Positions 17,386 to 26,604 are shown, counted from the first letter of the stretch. The stretch is 64,000 bases of DNA from PALSA-1006 sp041660815 (GCA_041660815.1 JBAZVN010000001.1:372001-436000), one strand, 5' to 3'. The notes: generated by a model not told the origin, from the sequence alone. Translations and numbers: made by a program.

Positions 17386-19161
17386 TTAACCTTCCCCGTG
17401 CAGCGCAAAATACATCATGGTGCGCAGGCGTGCCGGGGCAATGGGTTTATGCAATAAAATCGAACCGCTGGCATGAATCGCCTGTAACGCCTCCGGGCCG
17501 GTATCTCCCGTCAAAATCAACGAAGGTACATCATCTCCCCATAATTCCCGCACCCGCTGAATAACATGAATGGCAGTTAAACCATTCGGCAGGCGATAGT
17601 CGCATACTAAAATATCGGGGCGCTGCGCCGCAACATCCATTTTGCGCAGCACATCTTCCGCATGCTCCCCCGCAAATACCTTGCACCCCCAGCCCAGCAT
17701 AATTTCTTTAATCATTTCCCGGATATCGGGATCATCCTCGACCAATGCTGCGGTCACTCCGTGCAGATCGTAACGCGAGAGGGTAATGACGAACGGCTGT
17801 GCCATATTAAGTTGTGCATTGCCGCTTTTAATATCAAAACTAAATTCAGAACCTTTACCCGGCGCCGATGTTACACCTACCTTGCACCCCAATAATCCCT
17901 CCACCCGACGCACAATGGCCAAGCCCAAACCCAAGCCTTTACGCCGGTCGCGATGCTGATTATCCACCTGGTAATATTCTTCAAAAATATGCGGCATTGC
18001 CTCGGCGCGAATACCAATTCCGGTATCCGTCACGCTGACATGCAAAGCATCCCCGCGCAGTTCACAGTGCAGTGCGACTTTGCCCTGATCGGTGTAACGA
18101 ATGGCGTTGGAGAGCAAATTCCTCAAAATTCGATCGAGCAAAAATGGATCGCTATACACCACCCAATCACCATTTGCCATATCCAAACATAGGCCTTTGC
18201 TGTGCGCGAGAGGCGCCAAATCCACAAACAGGCGATCCAGCAAAGGCTGCAATTCAAAATTCTGCCAACGTGCCTCCACGATCCCCGCTTCCAATCTGGA
18301 TACATCCAACAATTCGTCAAACATAACCACCAGTGCATTGACCGACTTGCCAATTTGACCGGCCAAATGTTTGGTTTCACTTTCCTGCGCCACTTCCTGC
18401 ATCGCGTCACTGAACAACATCAAAGCCTGCAAGGGTTGGCGCAAATCATGACTGGCAGCCGCCAGAAAACGGGATTTTTCTTTACTGGCCGTTTCGGCAC
18501 GTGATTTCTCTTTGGTCAGTTGCGCCACCAAGGAATCGTTCTCAAAACGCTGACGTAAAGAGGCAAAAAAGTTTCTCCCCAACTGCCGTCCGGAATTGAT
18601 GAGAACCATAATATACAGTGCCAACATCGCGGCAACCAGCAGGTGCACAGAATCACCTTCATAAGCCACTCGCACCAAGGTAGGCAACAGAATTGGCAAA
18701 AGAAACAAATACAGCGCCGGGGGATAGACCGGATTCAATGTTACCGCCCCCGAAGTCAGGCCTAAAATAACGCATAAAAACAAGGCTTGAAATGCCAAGT
18801 CTGGCGGAAAGAACAGGACTGCCGCAACGCCCCACAGTGCACCCACTGCCAGTGCAAAAATATCAAAAACGCGACTCCAAATACGGCATTGCGCAACGGT
18901 TTGGGTGGCTGCGCGATACTTCCACCATGCGCCCAGTTCGGCAATATGAATCAACAACAGAATCCCTAACCAAGCGAGTAAACCAGTGTGCGGAGCCTGA
19001 TTCCACAACAATCCGACGGTGAGCGGCTCGACCAGCATCTGACTGGCGGCAATGACGGGAAGAAAACGCAGACGCGCACGAATTTGCTCGGCGCGAATCG
19101 GCAAGTTTTCCGTGTTGACATAAAAAGCGATTTCTTCGCGGATACTTGCTTGTTCGCTCAT
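17386..19161 (-). CDS. Hybrid sensor histidine kinase with C-terminal receiver
   Basis: 591 residues. About six membrane segments in the N-terminal 200 residues, with no recognisable periplasmic sensor domain, then a short coiled coil. HisKA has its phosphoacceptor His in AAASHDLRQPLQALMLF (near residue 235), the HATPase has N box NLLSNAIRYT, G1 DTGIGI and G2 KGLGLGLAIVRR, and the receiver has its Asp in LVCDYRLPNG (near residue 518). The SHDLRQPLQAL type H-box is found in kinases paired with NarL-type regulators, which fits the regulator gene downstream. The signal is unknown. It follows the SCO1 gene by 9 bases, so it may belong to the long biotin/SCO1 transcript. Confidence 0.9.
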   Translation of the reverse strand: MSEQASIREEIAFYVNTENLPIRAEQIRARLRFLPVIAASQMLVEPLTVGLLWNQAPHTGLLAWLGILLLIHIAELGAWWKYRAATQTVAQCRIWSRVFDIFALAVGALWGVAAVLFFPPDLAFQALFLCVILGLTSGAVTLNPVYPPALYLFLLPILLPTLVRVAYEGDSVHLLVAAMLALYIMVLINSGRQLGRNFFASLRQRFENDSLVAQLTKEKSRAETASKEKSRFLAAASHDLRQPLQALMLFSDAMQEVAQESETKHLAGQIGKSVNALVVMFDELLDVSRLEAGIVEARWQNFELQPLLDRLFVDLAPLAHSKGLCLDMANGDWVVYSDPFLLDRILRNLLSNAIRYTDQGKVALHCELRGDALHVSVTDTGIGIRAEAMPHIFEEYYQVDNQHRDRRKGLGLGLAIVRRVEGLLGCKVGVTSAPGKGSEFSFDIKSGNAQLNMAQPFVITLSRYDLHGVTAALVEDDPDIREMIKEIMLGWGCKVFAGEHAEDVLRKMDVAAQRPDILVCDYRLPNGLTAIHVIQRVRELWGDDVPSLILTGDTGPEALQAIHASGSILLHKPIAPARLRTMMYFALHGEG

Positions 19162-19170
19162 GATCGGAGT

Positions 19171-19758
19171 TTACCGGGCAAGTGCCAATAACAACTTGAT
19201 GTCCTGCACCAGCAACCCGGTTTTTTGCTGGTAAGGTGCCAGCAATACGTATTTACCATCCGGTGAGATTAAATAGGTTCCAGCCGAATGATCCAGCGTA
19301 TACCCGCCGCTTTTGGTTTCCTGTTTGCGGTACATGATGCCGAATGCTTTGGCGGTTTGTTCAGTGGCCACATCATCACCCGATAGCCCGACAAAAGTGG
19401 GGTAAAAAGCCGGCGTATAGTGCGCCAACATTTCCCGTGTATCGCGCTGTGGGTCAAGGGTTACAAACAGCACTTGCAGCTTATCCGCATCCGCACCCAG
19501 CAAGCGCATTACCTGTGCAAAGTCAGCCAGCGTGGTGGGGCAAACATCCGGGCAATGCGTGTAACCAAAAAACAGGGCGACAACTTTGCCCCGATAATCG
19601 GCCAGGCTGCGCGATTTACCCGTCGCATCAAACAAATGGAAATCCGCCTGTGCATACGTTGTACTGACATCGCTGGCGTTAAACGGTGACGGGAGCTTAG
19701 ACTCACACCCGGACATTAATAACGCCATGATTAATAAGATAATTCTAAACAGGAACAT
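19171..19758 (-). CDS. SCO1/SenC-family copper chaperone
   Basis: 195 residues. Lipoprotein signal with lipobox LLMSGCES, then a thioredoxin-like fold with the Cu-binding CxxxC in FGYTHCPDVCPTTLADF and the distal His in YTLDHSAGTYLISPDG. It delivers copper to the CuA or CuB site of haem-copper oxidases, or protects against thiol stress. I placed the start at the ATG at 19758, which overlaps the end of the TauE/SafE-like gene by 14 bases and gives a compact lipoprotein signal; a GTG at 19770 is possible. Being in tandem with a TauE/SafE-like gene suggests a role in oxidase assembly, but the cco genes are 29 kb away. Confidence 0.9.
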   Translation of the reverse strand: MFLFRIILLIMALLMSGCESKLPSPFNASDVSTTYAQADFHLFDATGKSRSLADYRGKVVALFFGYTHCPDVCPTTLADFAQVMRLLGADADKLQVLFVTLDPQRDTREMLAHYTPAFYPTFVGLSGDDVATEQTAKAFGIMYRKQETKSGGYTLDHSAGTYLISPDGKYVLLAPYQQKTGLLVQDIKLLLALAR

Positions 19759-20455
19759 GACAGCTCGCACTCCATCCGTAGGTGTAAAACGTGTAACTTA
19801 CTTTTAACAAACCATACGCGCCAAAACAAACCACCAATAATCCGGCCGCCAAACGCACGCGGGGCGATTGTACCCAACCCTTGATACTTTCCCAAAATAG
19901 TCCGATCGCCAACAAATTGGGCAGCGTTCCCAAACCAAATGCCGACATCATCATTGCACCTTGACCGGCACTGCCGCTGGCCAGCGCCGTGAGCAAAACG
20001 CTATACACCAAACCGCATGGCAACCAGCCCCATAAAGCGCCCAGCCCCAGCGCACGCGGCAAGGTATTCACTGGTAATAATTTTGCGGTGTAGGGTTGCA
20101 GTCGCTTCCATAAACCCGCGCCCAACTGCTCCAGACGACGCACTGCGCCCCACACACCCGCCAAATATAATCCCAATATAATCAACATGATACTAGATAG
20201 CGCAAACAGCAAATGCTGTACTGGCAAGACATCGCGCAGCAGCAATCCCGCCTGCCCAACTGCCCCGACCAGCGCGCCCGCCAGTGCATAACTGGCAATG
20301 CGCCCGCCGCTGTAGGCCAGATGAAATGGCCAGCGGGGCCGGTCTTTAGGTACCTGTGCCGTAAAAATCCCCACGATGCTGCCACACATGCCGAGGCAAT
20401 GCACGCCACCCAGCAGTCCCACCAGAAATAAAGCAACAATACTGAAGTCACTCAT
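19745..20455 (-). CDS. TauE/SafE (DsbD_2-type) membrane protein, probable oxidase/copper accessory
   Basis: 236 residues, six or so membrane segments. The N-terminal motif VHCLGMCGSIVGIF and the central GWLPCGLVYSVLLTALASG are the paired Cys-containing hallmarks of the DsbD-transmembrane-like subfamily often annotated as sulfite exporter and commonly found beside cbb3 or SCO genes. It is probably involved in copper or thiol handling during cytochrome oxidase assembly; sulfite export is not supported. The start at 20455 overlaps the end of bioD by 8 bases (ATGAGTGA), and its own end overlaps the SCO1 start, so translation is tightly coupled. Confidence 0.75.
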   Translation of the reverse strand: MSDFSIVALFLVGLLGGVHCLGMCGSIVGIFTAQVPKDRPRWPFHLAYSGGRIASYALAGALVGAVGQAGLLLRDVLPVQHLLFALSSIMLIILGLYLAGVWGAVRRLEQLGAGLWKRLQPYTAKLLPVNTLPRALGLGALWGWLPCGLVYSVLLTALASGSAGQGAMMMSAFGLGTLPNLLAIGLFWESIKGWVQSPRVRLAAGLLVVCFGAYGLLKVSYTFYTYGWSASCHVPV

Positions 20456-21128
20456 GAGATTCTTTGGCGTCCAATAAATCCAGCTGTAAATAAGTGGCCG
20501 CCACTTGCGCATCCGCCTGTGCCAGATTTGGAATTACGCCCAATAACGGCGCGGGGATACGCTCGCGCAGCGCATTAATATTTTCCTGCAGCGCGGGCAT
20601 ATCCGGATCGAGGATATTCGCCACCCAGCCAGCGCACTGCAAGTCATAATCATTGATGACGCGCAAGGTTAACAACGCATGGTTCAGGCAACCGAGGCGC
20701 ATACCCACCACCAAAATAACCGGCAGCTTTAACTCCCAGGCCATATCTGCCGTATCTTTTTTGTTGTTCAAAGGCACCATAAATCCGCCCACACCCTCGA
20801 CAATGACCTCATCCGCCAAGCGTGCCAATTCGTGGTAAGTGGTCAGAATACGCAACAATTCGATGCGCACGCCTCCATGCAATGCAGCCAAATGTGGCGC
20901 AATGGGATGCGCAAAACAATAGGGATTCACCTGACCGTAGGTTAACGCTAAATTGCTAGCGGCGCGCAGTTGTAACGCATCGTCGTTATGATCATGCGCA
21001 TCACACCCGGCAGCGACCGGCTTAAAGCCCGCCACACTCTTTCCTTGAGCGGCGAAAGCATGCAACAACGCGCAACTCACCAGCGTTTTGCCAACTCCTG
21101 TGTCGGTTCCGGTAACGAAATAGCTCAT
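20448..21128 (-). CDS. bioD: Dethiobiotin synthetase
   Basis: ATP-dependent carboxylation and ring closure of 7,8-diaminopelargonate (DAPA) to dethiobiotin. 226 residues. Walker A GTDTGVGKTLVSCALL at the N-terminus, KPVAAG, EGVGGFMVPLN and LVVGMRLGCLNHALLTLRVI as in the family. It overlaps bioC by ATGA and the next gene by 8 bases, so it is inside the bio operon. DAPA synthase (bioA) is not in the window. Confidence 0.96.
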   Translation of the reverse strand: MSYFVTGTDTGVGKTLVSCALLHAFAAQGKSVAGFKPVAAGCDAHDHNDDALQLRAASNLALTYGQVNPYCFAHPIAPHLAALHGGVRIELLRILTTYHELARLADEVIVEGVGGFMVPLNNKKDTADMAWELKLPVILVVGMRLGCLNHALLTLRVINDYDLQCAGWVANILDPDMPALQENINALRERIPAPLLGVIPNLAQADAQVAATYLQLDLLDAKESHE

Positions 21129-21994
21129 AATTTAAAATCAGTTTTGATGATGGCGCGCCCATCCTGAATTTTTCGGGGGGCCGGTTTCCAGGCGTGGCCG
21201 TAGATAATTTCAAAGGTCGCGGGAAGCTTACCGTCGCGGCGCAATTTTTCATAATTTTCCGTCACGCGCTGCCACGCCGCTTTACCCATCAAACCTGAAC
21301 CGCGCCCGGCGGTGGCATTGTTGGCACCGATACTTTTCAGATCCTGCATCACAGCGCGTACATCATTGTAAGTCAGCGTGATGCACTCCATTTCCATCAC
21401 CGGATCGGCGAAACCTGCCGCCGCCAGCATATCGCCGACATCGTGAATATCTGCAAAACGATTGACATGGCTGTAACCATCCACCTCATGAAATGCCGTG
21501 CGCAACTCTTTTAAGGTATCCACGCCGAAACTGGAAAATATCAATAATCCATCCACCTTGAGTACGCGTTGGATTTCCCCAAAAGTGGCGGGTAAATCAT
21601 TACACCATTGCAGGGCTAAATTCGACCACACCATCTCAACGCTGCTGGAGGCAAGCGGTAAAGTTTCCACATCGGCACACACAAAATTTTCTCGCTTGCC
21701 GGCAAATATTTTTTTCCACCAGGACGATGTGCCGCGCGCCATTTGCAGCATACCGATGGCAATATCCAGCGCGATGAGATCGGCTTTCGGATAGCGCTCG
21801 CCCAATTGGCGCGTGCCCCACCCGGTACCGCTACCGATATCCACGATACGTGCGGGCTGCAGTTTTATGCAATCCAGTTTGTCCAGCATCCGGATGCACA
21901 CTTCGCGCTGCAGTACCGCCGATGCATCGTAATCGTGAGCGGCGCGACTGAACGCGCGGCGCACTTGTTTTTTATCTATTTCATATTCGTTCAT
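21125..21994 (-). CDS. bioC: Malonyl-ACP O-methyltransferase BioC
   Basis: SAM-dependent methylation of malonyl-ACP that primes pimelate synthesis through the fatty-acid pathway. 289 residues. Starts MNEYEIDKKQVRRAFSRAAH, typical of BioC. SAM motif I VDIGSGTGWGTRQLGERYP, acidic LIALDIAIGML, and VWSNLALQWCNDLPATFGEI. The ATG at 21994 is preferred over an upstream one that would add 18 non-conserved residues. BioH, which removes the methyl group, is the next gene upstream, 54 bases away. Confidence 0.93.
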   Translation of the reverse strand: MNEYEIDKKQVRRAFSRAAHDYDASAVLQREVCIRMLDKLDCIKLQPARIVDIGSGTGWGTRQLGERYPKADLIALDIAIGMLQMARGTSSWWKKIFAGKRENFVCADVETLPLASSSVEMVWSNLALQWCNDLPATFGEIQRVLKVDGLLIFSSFGVDTLKELRTAFHEVDGYSHVNRFADIHDVGDMLAAAGFADPVMEMECITLTYNDVRAVMQDLKSIGANNATAGRGSGLMGKAAWQRVTENYEKLRRDGKLPATFEIIYGHAWKPAPRKIQDGRAIIKTDFKL

Positions 21995-22048
21995 AATTTT
22001 AGCTCGCAGATTTCGAATAATAAACACTTTAAAATCAATATGATGCAA

Positions 22049-22831
22049 TCATCCTTGATCTGCATTCCCTGCACGGCTCTTTTTTAAAAAATCATTAACT
22101 GCCCCAACAAAAATATCCGGATGCGACAAAAACGGGGCATGTGCCGCGCCGGGTATTTCCAACAGTTGTGCTGCGGGTAATGTTTCGGCCAAATAATGCG
22201 ATGCTTGGGGCGGCGTTAATTTATCCCGTTCACCGGCAACCACCAAAGTGGGCTGGGCAATGTAGGCCAACTCGGCACGCAAATCAAGTTCATTCAATAC
22301 CTGCAAACCGGCACGCAACGCGATGATATCCGGCTCACCGCGACTGAATAATCGCTCGCGCAATTGCACCAATAATTCCCGCTCATTTTCGCTGCCGCGC
22401 AATTGCAAGGCGATAAAACGCCGCAGCGTGGCAGCATGATTTTGCTCCAATTCCACCGCAAATTTTTCAAAAACGTCCGCTGCCATTCCCGTTAACCAAT
22501 TCTGGCGTTGCACAAAACACGGCGTGCTCGCCACCAGAATTAAGCGTTGAACTTTTGCGGGTTCACGCAGCGCCCATTGCGCTGCAATCTGCCCGCCCAG
22601 CGACCAACCGCACACGCTAACCGGCTCGCTAAATTGCGCCGACATGCGCTCAACAACATCAATCCATTCCACGTTTTTGCTGTGGCCATAACCGGGCAAA
22701 TCGATGCTGTGTACACAAAAATTTTGCGCTAGTTTTACGGCTACGTCGCTCCACACGCCGCCGTGCATTCCCCAGCCATGCAGCAAGACCAGCGGCGCGC
22801 CGCTACCGATACACTCAACGTGCAAGCTCAT
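22049..22831 (-). CDS. bioH: Pimeloyl-ACP methyl ester carboxylesterase BioH
   Basis: Alpha/beta hydrolase that hydrolyses pimeloyl-ACP methyl ester and ends the BioC cycle. 260 residues from the ATG at 22831. Oxyanion region PLVLLHGWGMHGGVW, nucleophile Ser in CGWSLGGQIAAQWAL, catalytic Asp in VVAGERDKLTPP and His in IPGAAHAPFLSHP. The first 17 bases overlap the end of bioF. A much longer start is possible but would run back through bioF. Position in the bio operon supports the assignment over a generic hydrolase. Confidence 0.93.
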   Translation of the reverse strand: MSLHVECIGSGAPLVLLHGWGMHGGVWSDVAVKLAQNFCVHSIDLPGYGHSKNVEWIDVVERMSAQFSEPVSVCGWSLGGQIAAQWALREPAKVQRLILVASTPCFVQRQNWLTGMAADVFEKFAVELEQNHAATLRRFIALQLRGSENERELLVQLRERLFSRGEPDIIALRAGLQVLNELDLRAELAYIAQPTLVVAGERDKLTPPQASHYLAETLPAAQLLEIPGAAHAPFLSHPDIFVGAVNDFLKKSRAGNADQG

Positions 22832-23969
22832 GCAAGGCCTCAATAAGTTGATCCACATCTGCAGCGCAATGCGCGGCAGACAGGGTGATACGCAAGCGAG
22901 CGGTGCCCTGCGGCACGGTGGGCGGACGGATCGCGGCAACCCAAATGCCGCGCTCACGCAGGGCTTCGCTGAGCTGCAATGCTTGCAGGTTATCGCCGAT
23001 CAGCAGGGGTTGAATTGCGGTCGCCGAGGGCATCAGCTGCCAAGGCAAGCCAACAAGCCCCTCTCGCAACTGTTTGATAAGTTGCTGCAGGTGCGCACGC
23101 AGATCATCCCCGTGCGCAATCAACTTTAAACTTTGTATAAGCGCAACTGCCAAAGCAGGCGGCGAAGCCGTCGTATACACGTAGCTATGTGATTGATTAA
23201 TAAGGGTATTTATAACAACCTCTGGCGCCGCCACAAACGCGCCGGATACGCCCGCTGCCTTGCCCAACGTGGCCATGTAAATAATTCGGGGAGAGGACAA
23301 TCCAAAATGCGCAAGCGACCCGCGCCCCTGTTCGCCCAGCACGCCAAAGCCGTGTGCGTCATCCACATATAACCAGGCATCATGTTGCTCGCACAGCGCC
23401 AATAATTCCGGCAAAGGTGCAACATCCCCATCCATGCTGAAGACCGCATCCGTAATAATCAGCTTTCGTCCGGAGGGCGTTTGCTCCAGCAGTTGCGTAA
23501 GCTGCTGCAGGTCACCGTGCCGGTAACGCTTGATATTCGCACGCGACAGCAGCATGGCGTCGTTGAGCGACGCGTGATTAAGCTTGTCGGCAAACACGCT
23601 ATCACCCCTGCCTACCAAGCCTTGCACAACACCCAGATTGGCCATATAGCCGGTGGAAAACAGCAGGGCAGCGGGCTTGCCGACAAACGTCGCGAGCTGT
23701 TGTTCGGCTTCATGATGCGGCACAAAATGGCCGTTTACCAGATGCGCCGCACCCGCCCCCACGCCCCATTGCTGCGCCCCCTGTTGCAGCACCGTGATGA
23801 GTTGCGGATGGTTGGCGAGCCCCAGATAATCGTTGCTGGAAAAAGCCAGGTAGCTTATTCCATCCACCACAATGTGCGGGGTTTGCGGGCTGGAAAGCGT
23901 ACGCCGCGAACGCAACAGACCGCGTGTTTTACGTTCGTCGAGGGCGGTTTGTAATTGGGTAAAAGGCAT
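22815..23969 (-). CDS. bioF: 8-amino-7-oxononanoate synthase
   Basis: PLP-dependent condensation of pimeloyl-ACP with alanine. 384 residues. Conserved blocks: FSSNDYLGLANHPQLITVLQ, GAGAAHLVNGHFVPHHEAEQ, LLFSTGYMANLGVVQGL, VFSMDGDVAPLPEL, WLYVDDAHGFGVLGEQGRGS, and the PLP Lys in YMATLGKAAGVSGAFVA. It starts 24 bases after the bioB stop and overlaps bioH. Confidence 0.96.
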   Translation of the reverse strand: MPFTQLQTALDERKTRGLLRSRRTLSSPQTPHIVVDGISYLAFSSNDYLGLANHPQLITVLQQGAQQWGVGAGAAHLVNGHFVPHHEAEQQLATFVGKPAALLFSTGYMANLGVVQGLVGRGDSVFADKLNHASLNDAMLLSRANIKRYRHGDLQQLTQLLEQTPSGRKLIITDAVFSMDGDVAPLPELLALCEQHDAWLYVDDAHGFGVLGEQGRGSLAHFGLSSPRIIYMATLGKAAGVSGAFVAAPEVVINTLINQSHSYVYTTASPPALAVALIQSLKLIAHGDDLRAHLQQLIKQLREGLVGLPWQLMPSATAIQPLLIGDNLQALQLSEALRERGIWVAAIRPPTVPQGTARLRITLSAAHCAADVDQLIEALHELAR

Positions 23970-23993
23970 TGAAATCTGGTTGGTCAGGTGACC

Positions 23994-24992
23994 TCAGTGC
24001 TTATCCGCAAACGGATACATCCCCAATTTATCCAGCAAGGCACGGTCGCGTTCTACGTCCGGATTGCCGGTGGTCAACAGCTGCTCGCCATAAAAAATGG
24101 AGTTGGCACCCGCCAGAAAACACAGCGCCTGAATCGCATCGGACATCTGCTGGCGTCCGGCGGATAAACGCACGCGCGCGGTGGGCATGGTAATGCGCGC
24201 CACTGCAATGGTGCGCACAAAATCCAGCGGATCGAGATCTTCCTGTTCGGCCAATGGCGTACCTTCCACCTTCACCAGATTGTTGATCGGCACACTTTCC
24301 GGATACGGTTCCATGTTGGCGAGTTGCGCGACAAGTTCGGCGCGCTGGGTCAGGTTTTCACCCAGGCCGACAATACCGCCGCTACAGATATGCATGCCCG
24401 CTTTGCGCACCCGCGCCAGCGTGTCCAGACGATCCTGATAATCGCGCGTGCTGATAATATCGCCATAAAATTCCGGCGAGGTATCCAAATTGTGGTTGTA
24501 ATAATCCAAGCCGGCCACACGCAATTGCTCGGTTTGCTCGTCGTTCAACATGCCCAAAGTCGCGCAGGTTTCCATGCCCAAGCCGCGCACCGCTTTGACC
24601 ATTTCCACCACGCTTTGCATATCCTCCGGCGAAGGTTCGCGCCAGGCTGCGCCCATGCAAAAACGATCCGCTCCGGCGGCTTGTGCGGCTTGCGCGGCTT
24701 TAACCACTTCGCTCACCTCCAACATTTTCTTATTTTCCACCCCGGCAGAATGAAACGCCGACTGCGGACAATAACCACAATCTTCAGAGCAACCACCTGT
24801 TTTAATTGACAATAATGTAGAGAGCTGAACCGCATTGGGATCGAAATGCGCGCGGTGAATTTGCTGGGCACGAAACATTAAATCGGAAAAAGGCAGCTTG
24901 TATAAAGCCTCGATATCGGCAACCGACCAGCGTTGCGCAGTGTTTTCAACTTCAACGGGGGGACGATAAAACTTCACAGTTTGAGTTTGCAT
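23994..24992 (-). CDS. bioB: Biotin synthase
   Basis: Radical SAM enzyme inserting sulfur into dethiobiotin. 332 residues from the ATG at 24992. Radical-SAM cluster motif CSEDCGYCPQSAFHS (near residue 66), plus FCMGAAWREPSPEDMQ, YYNHNLDTSPEFYGDI, CSGGIVGLGE and SAGRQQMSD as in BioB. First gene of the bioB-F-H-C-D run; the promoter must be within the 65 bases that separate it from the divergent comF. I saw no convincing BirA-type operator there. Confidence 0.97.
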   Translation of the reverse strand: MQTQTVKFYRPPVEVENTAQRWSVADIEALYKLPFSDLMFRAQQIHRAHFDPNAVQLSTLLSIKTGGCSEDCGYCPQSAFHSAGVENKKMLEVSEVVKAAQAAQAAGADRFCMGAAWREPSPEDMQSVVEMVKAVRGLGMETCATLGMLNDEQTEQLRVAGLDYYNHNLDTSPEFYGDIISTRDYQDRLDTLARVRKAGMHICSGGIVGLGENLTQRAELVAQLANMEPYPESVPINNLVKVEGTPLAEQEDLDPLDFVRTIAVARITMPTARVRLSAGRQQMSDAIQALCFLAGANSIFYGEQLLTTGNPDVERDRALLDKLGMYPFADKH

Positions 24993-25057
24993 GGCAGAAT
25001 GAACGTAATAAATAACACCCGACATCTTCAATTAATCCACCTATCCTGTCAATTTTG

Positions 25058-25753
25058 ATGAAACCAAATTTGCACAGCCGCTCATTTTTTGAGCGATTCT
25101 TACCCAAGCAGCCGTGTTTTTTGTGCGGCGCGTTAAGCCATGACGGTGTGTGGTGCGCAGCCTGCGATGCGGATTTGCCGTATTTAACTGCTGCACATTG
25201 CCCGATATGCGCCCTCCCCTCAGCTAACGGGGATATCTGCGGACAATGCCTGCAGCATCCGCCGCAGTTTGATCGAACTTACGCTGCATTTGCCTATGCC
25301 TTTCCGCTTAACAAACTCATTCAGGCGGCTAAATTCTCCGGCCAAATAACCTTGATCAATCGCCTGGCTGATGCGCTTACTCAACAACTTGACCAGATGC
25401 CGGACGGCCTGATTGCTATGCCTTTACATCCCCTGCGCTTGCGCGAACGCGGCTTCAACCAATCCTTGCTGCTGGCGCAGCGCATCGCCAAACAACTAAA
25501 AATTCCACTATATAAACAATCAGTTGAGAGAGTACGCAATACCACGCCACAATCCACTTTACCTTTAAAAGAGCGCGATAAAAATATGCGTGACGCGTTC
25601 GCCTGCGCAGTTGATTTTTCCGGCCAACATCTTGCTATTGTGGACGATGTGATGACCACCGGTGCCTCGATCGAGGCACTGTCGCGCACCTTGCGCCAAG
25701 CCGGTGCAAAACAAATCAGTGCCTGGGTTGTGACGCGCACCCTGCACCACTAA
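25058..25753 (+). CDS. comF: ComF-family amidophosphoribosyltransferase-like protein
   Basis: 231 residues. N-terminal zinc-ribbon-like region with four CxxC pairs (CFLCG, CAAC, CPIC, CGQC), then a phosphoribosyltransferase fold with the PRPP loop LAIVDDVMTTGASIEALSR and FAYAFPLNKLIQAAKFSGQI. ComF proteins take part in DNA uptake in competent species (GntX in enterics). Divergent from bioB, a conserved arrangement in proteobacteria because comF/bioH/bioC regions often adjoin. Competence is plausible in a piliated organism but not shown here. Confidence 0.88.
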   Translation: MKPNLHSRSFFERFLPKQPCFLCGALSHDGVWCAACDADLPYLTAAHCPICALPSANGDICGQCLQHPPQFDRTYAAFAYAFPLNKLIQAAKFSGQITLINRLADALTQQLDQMPDGLIAMPLHPLRLRERGFNQSLLLAQRIAKQLKIPLYKQSVERVRNTTPQSTLPLKERDKNMRDAFACAVDFSGQHLAIVDDVMTTGASIEALSRTLRQAGAKQISAWVVTRTLHH

Positions 25754-25820
25754 ATACATTTCAAAGTACTGCACAATTTGGAGCGCAGTGGCACAACGCT
25801 GTTCGCGCACAGCTCACACC

Positions 25821-25984
25821 AAAACCGCGAAGTCATGCCTTCGCACTCCCAAAAAAACACGATATTTTTTGCGTACTCCGCCCCATTTGGAGTGCGGCGG
25901 CATGACGCCGCCGGTTTCCGTTGCGAACTCAAAACTTGTGCGGTCATACCCGAAAACCGCAGCGTCATGCCGCCGCACTCCAAA
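25821..25984. repeat. Cluster of GC-rich REP-like units
   Basis: Three related units lie in the comF-yqgE gap: 25821-25853 (forward, degenerate), 25886-25917 (inverted) and 25953-25984 (forward). The best-conserved core is GCGTCATGCCGCCGCACTCC, which folds on itself (CGGCGGC/GCCGCCG). A fourth copy lies at 46257-46292, beside the scaffold gap. Both strands read as long open frames through the units, but these are artefacts of the repeat. The 290-bp comF-yqgE gap holds little else. Confidence 0.8.
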
Positions 25985-26043
25985 AACATTTTTCCCGTGC
26001 ATCGAAAATTGTTATCGCCGCAGGTTCCGATTACAATACACGC

Positions 26044-26604
26044 ATGTCCCAACTTGACCTAAGCCACCATTTTTTAATCGCCATGCCAGCCATGACCGAT
26101 CCCTATTTTGCCAAATCGCTGACCTATGTTTGCGAGCACAACGAACAGGGGGCAATGGGTATCGTGGTCAATCGACCGATCAGCCTTAGCCTGAGCGAGC
26201 TGTTTGCACAGATCAATTTACCGTTAAAGCCAGCCGAGTTGGAAGACATGCCCGTGCACTTTGGCGGCCCGGTGCAAACTGATCGCGGCTTCGTGTTGCA
26301 CGAACCGAATGGCAATTGGCAATCCACAATGCACATTAACGACCGGGTCGGCCTCACCACCTCAAAAGATGTTTTACAGGCCGTCGGGGAAGGCACCGGC
26401 CCGCGCCATATTCTGGTTACCTTGGGATATGCCGGATGGACTCAGGGACAATTGGAACAAGAATTAATGCAAAATGCCTGGCTCAGCGTTCCTGCCGATG
26501 AACGCATTTTGTTTGAACTTTCCGCCGAAGAACGCCTGCCCGCCGCAATGGCGCTGCTTGGAGTGGATTACGCTTCACTCTCCGAAGAAGCCGGACATGC
26601 CTGA
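26044..26604 (+). CDS. yqgE: YqgE/AlgH family protein
   Basis: 186 residues. Typical start MSQLDLSHHFLIAMPAMTDP and the blocks LTYVCEHNEQGAMGIVVNRP, VHFGGPVQTDRGFVLH and LVTLGYAGWTQGQLEQEL define the family. The molecular function is not established; in Pseudomonas the homologue AlgH affects alginate and other regulons. It usually pairs with ruvX (yqgF), which is absent here. Instead it overlaps lgt by 8 bases (ATGCCTGA), so the two are coupled. An upstream start is open but would run into REP-like units. Confidence 0.92.
   Translation: MSQLDLSHHFLIAMPAMTDPYFAKSLTYVCEHNEQGAMGIVVNRPISLSLSELFAQINLPLKPAELEDMPVHFGGPVQTDRGFVLHEPNGNWQSTMHINDRVGLTTSKDVLQAVGEGTGPRHILVTLGYAGWTQGQLEQELMQNAWLSVPADERILFELSAEERLPAAMALLGVDYASLSEEAGHA

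Noticed and set aside
19745..20455. Sulfite exporter role for the TauE/SafE-like protein
   Set aside because: The HCLGMCG and PCG motifs and the SCO1 neighbour fit the DsbD-like oxidase accessory group better. No sulfur-metabolism genes are near.
24993..25057. BirA operator between bioB and comF
   Set aside because: No inverted TTGTAAAC-type arms were seen in the 65 bases.
25778..26062. Open frames of 80-100 residues on both strands between comF and yqgE
   Set aside because: They are translations of the REP-like units (phrases such as VMPPHSK recur), with no ribosome site or family match.
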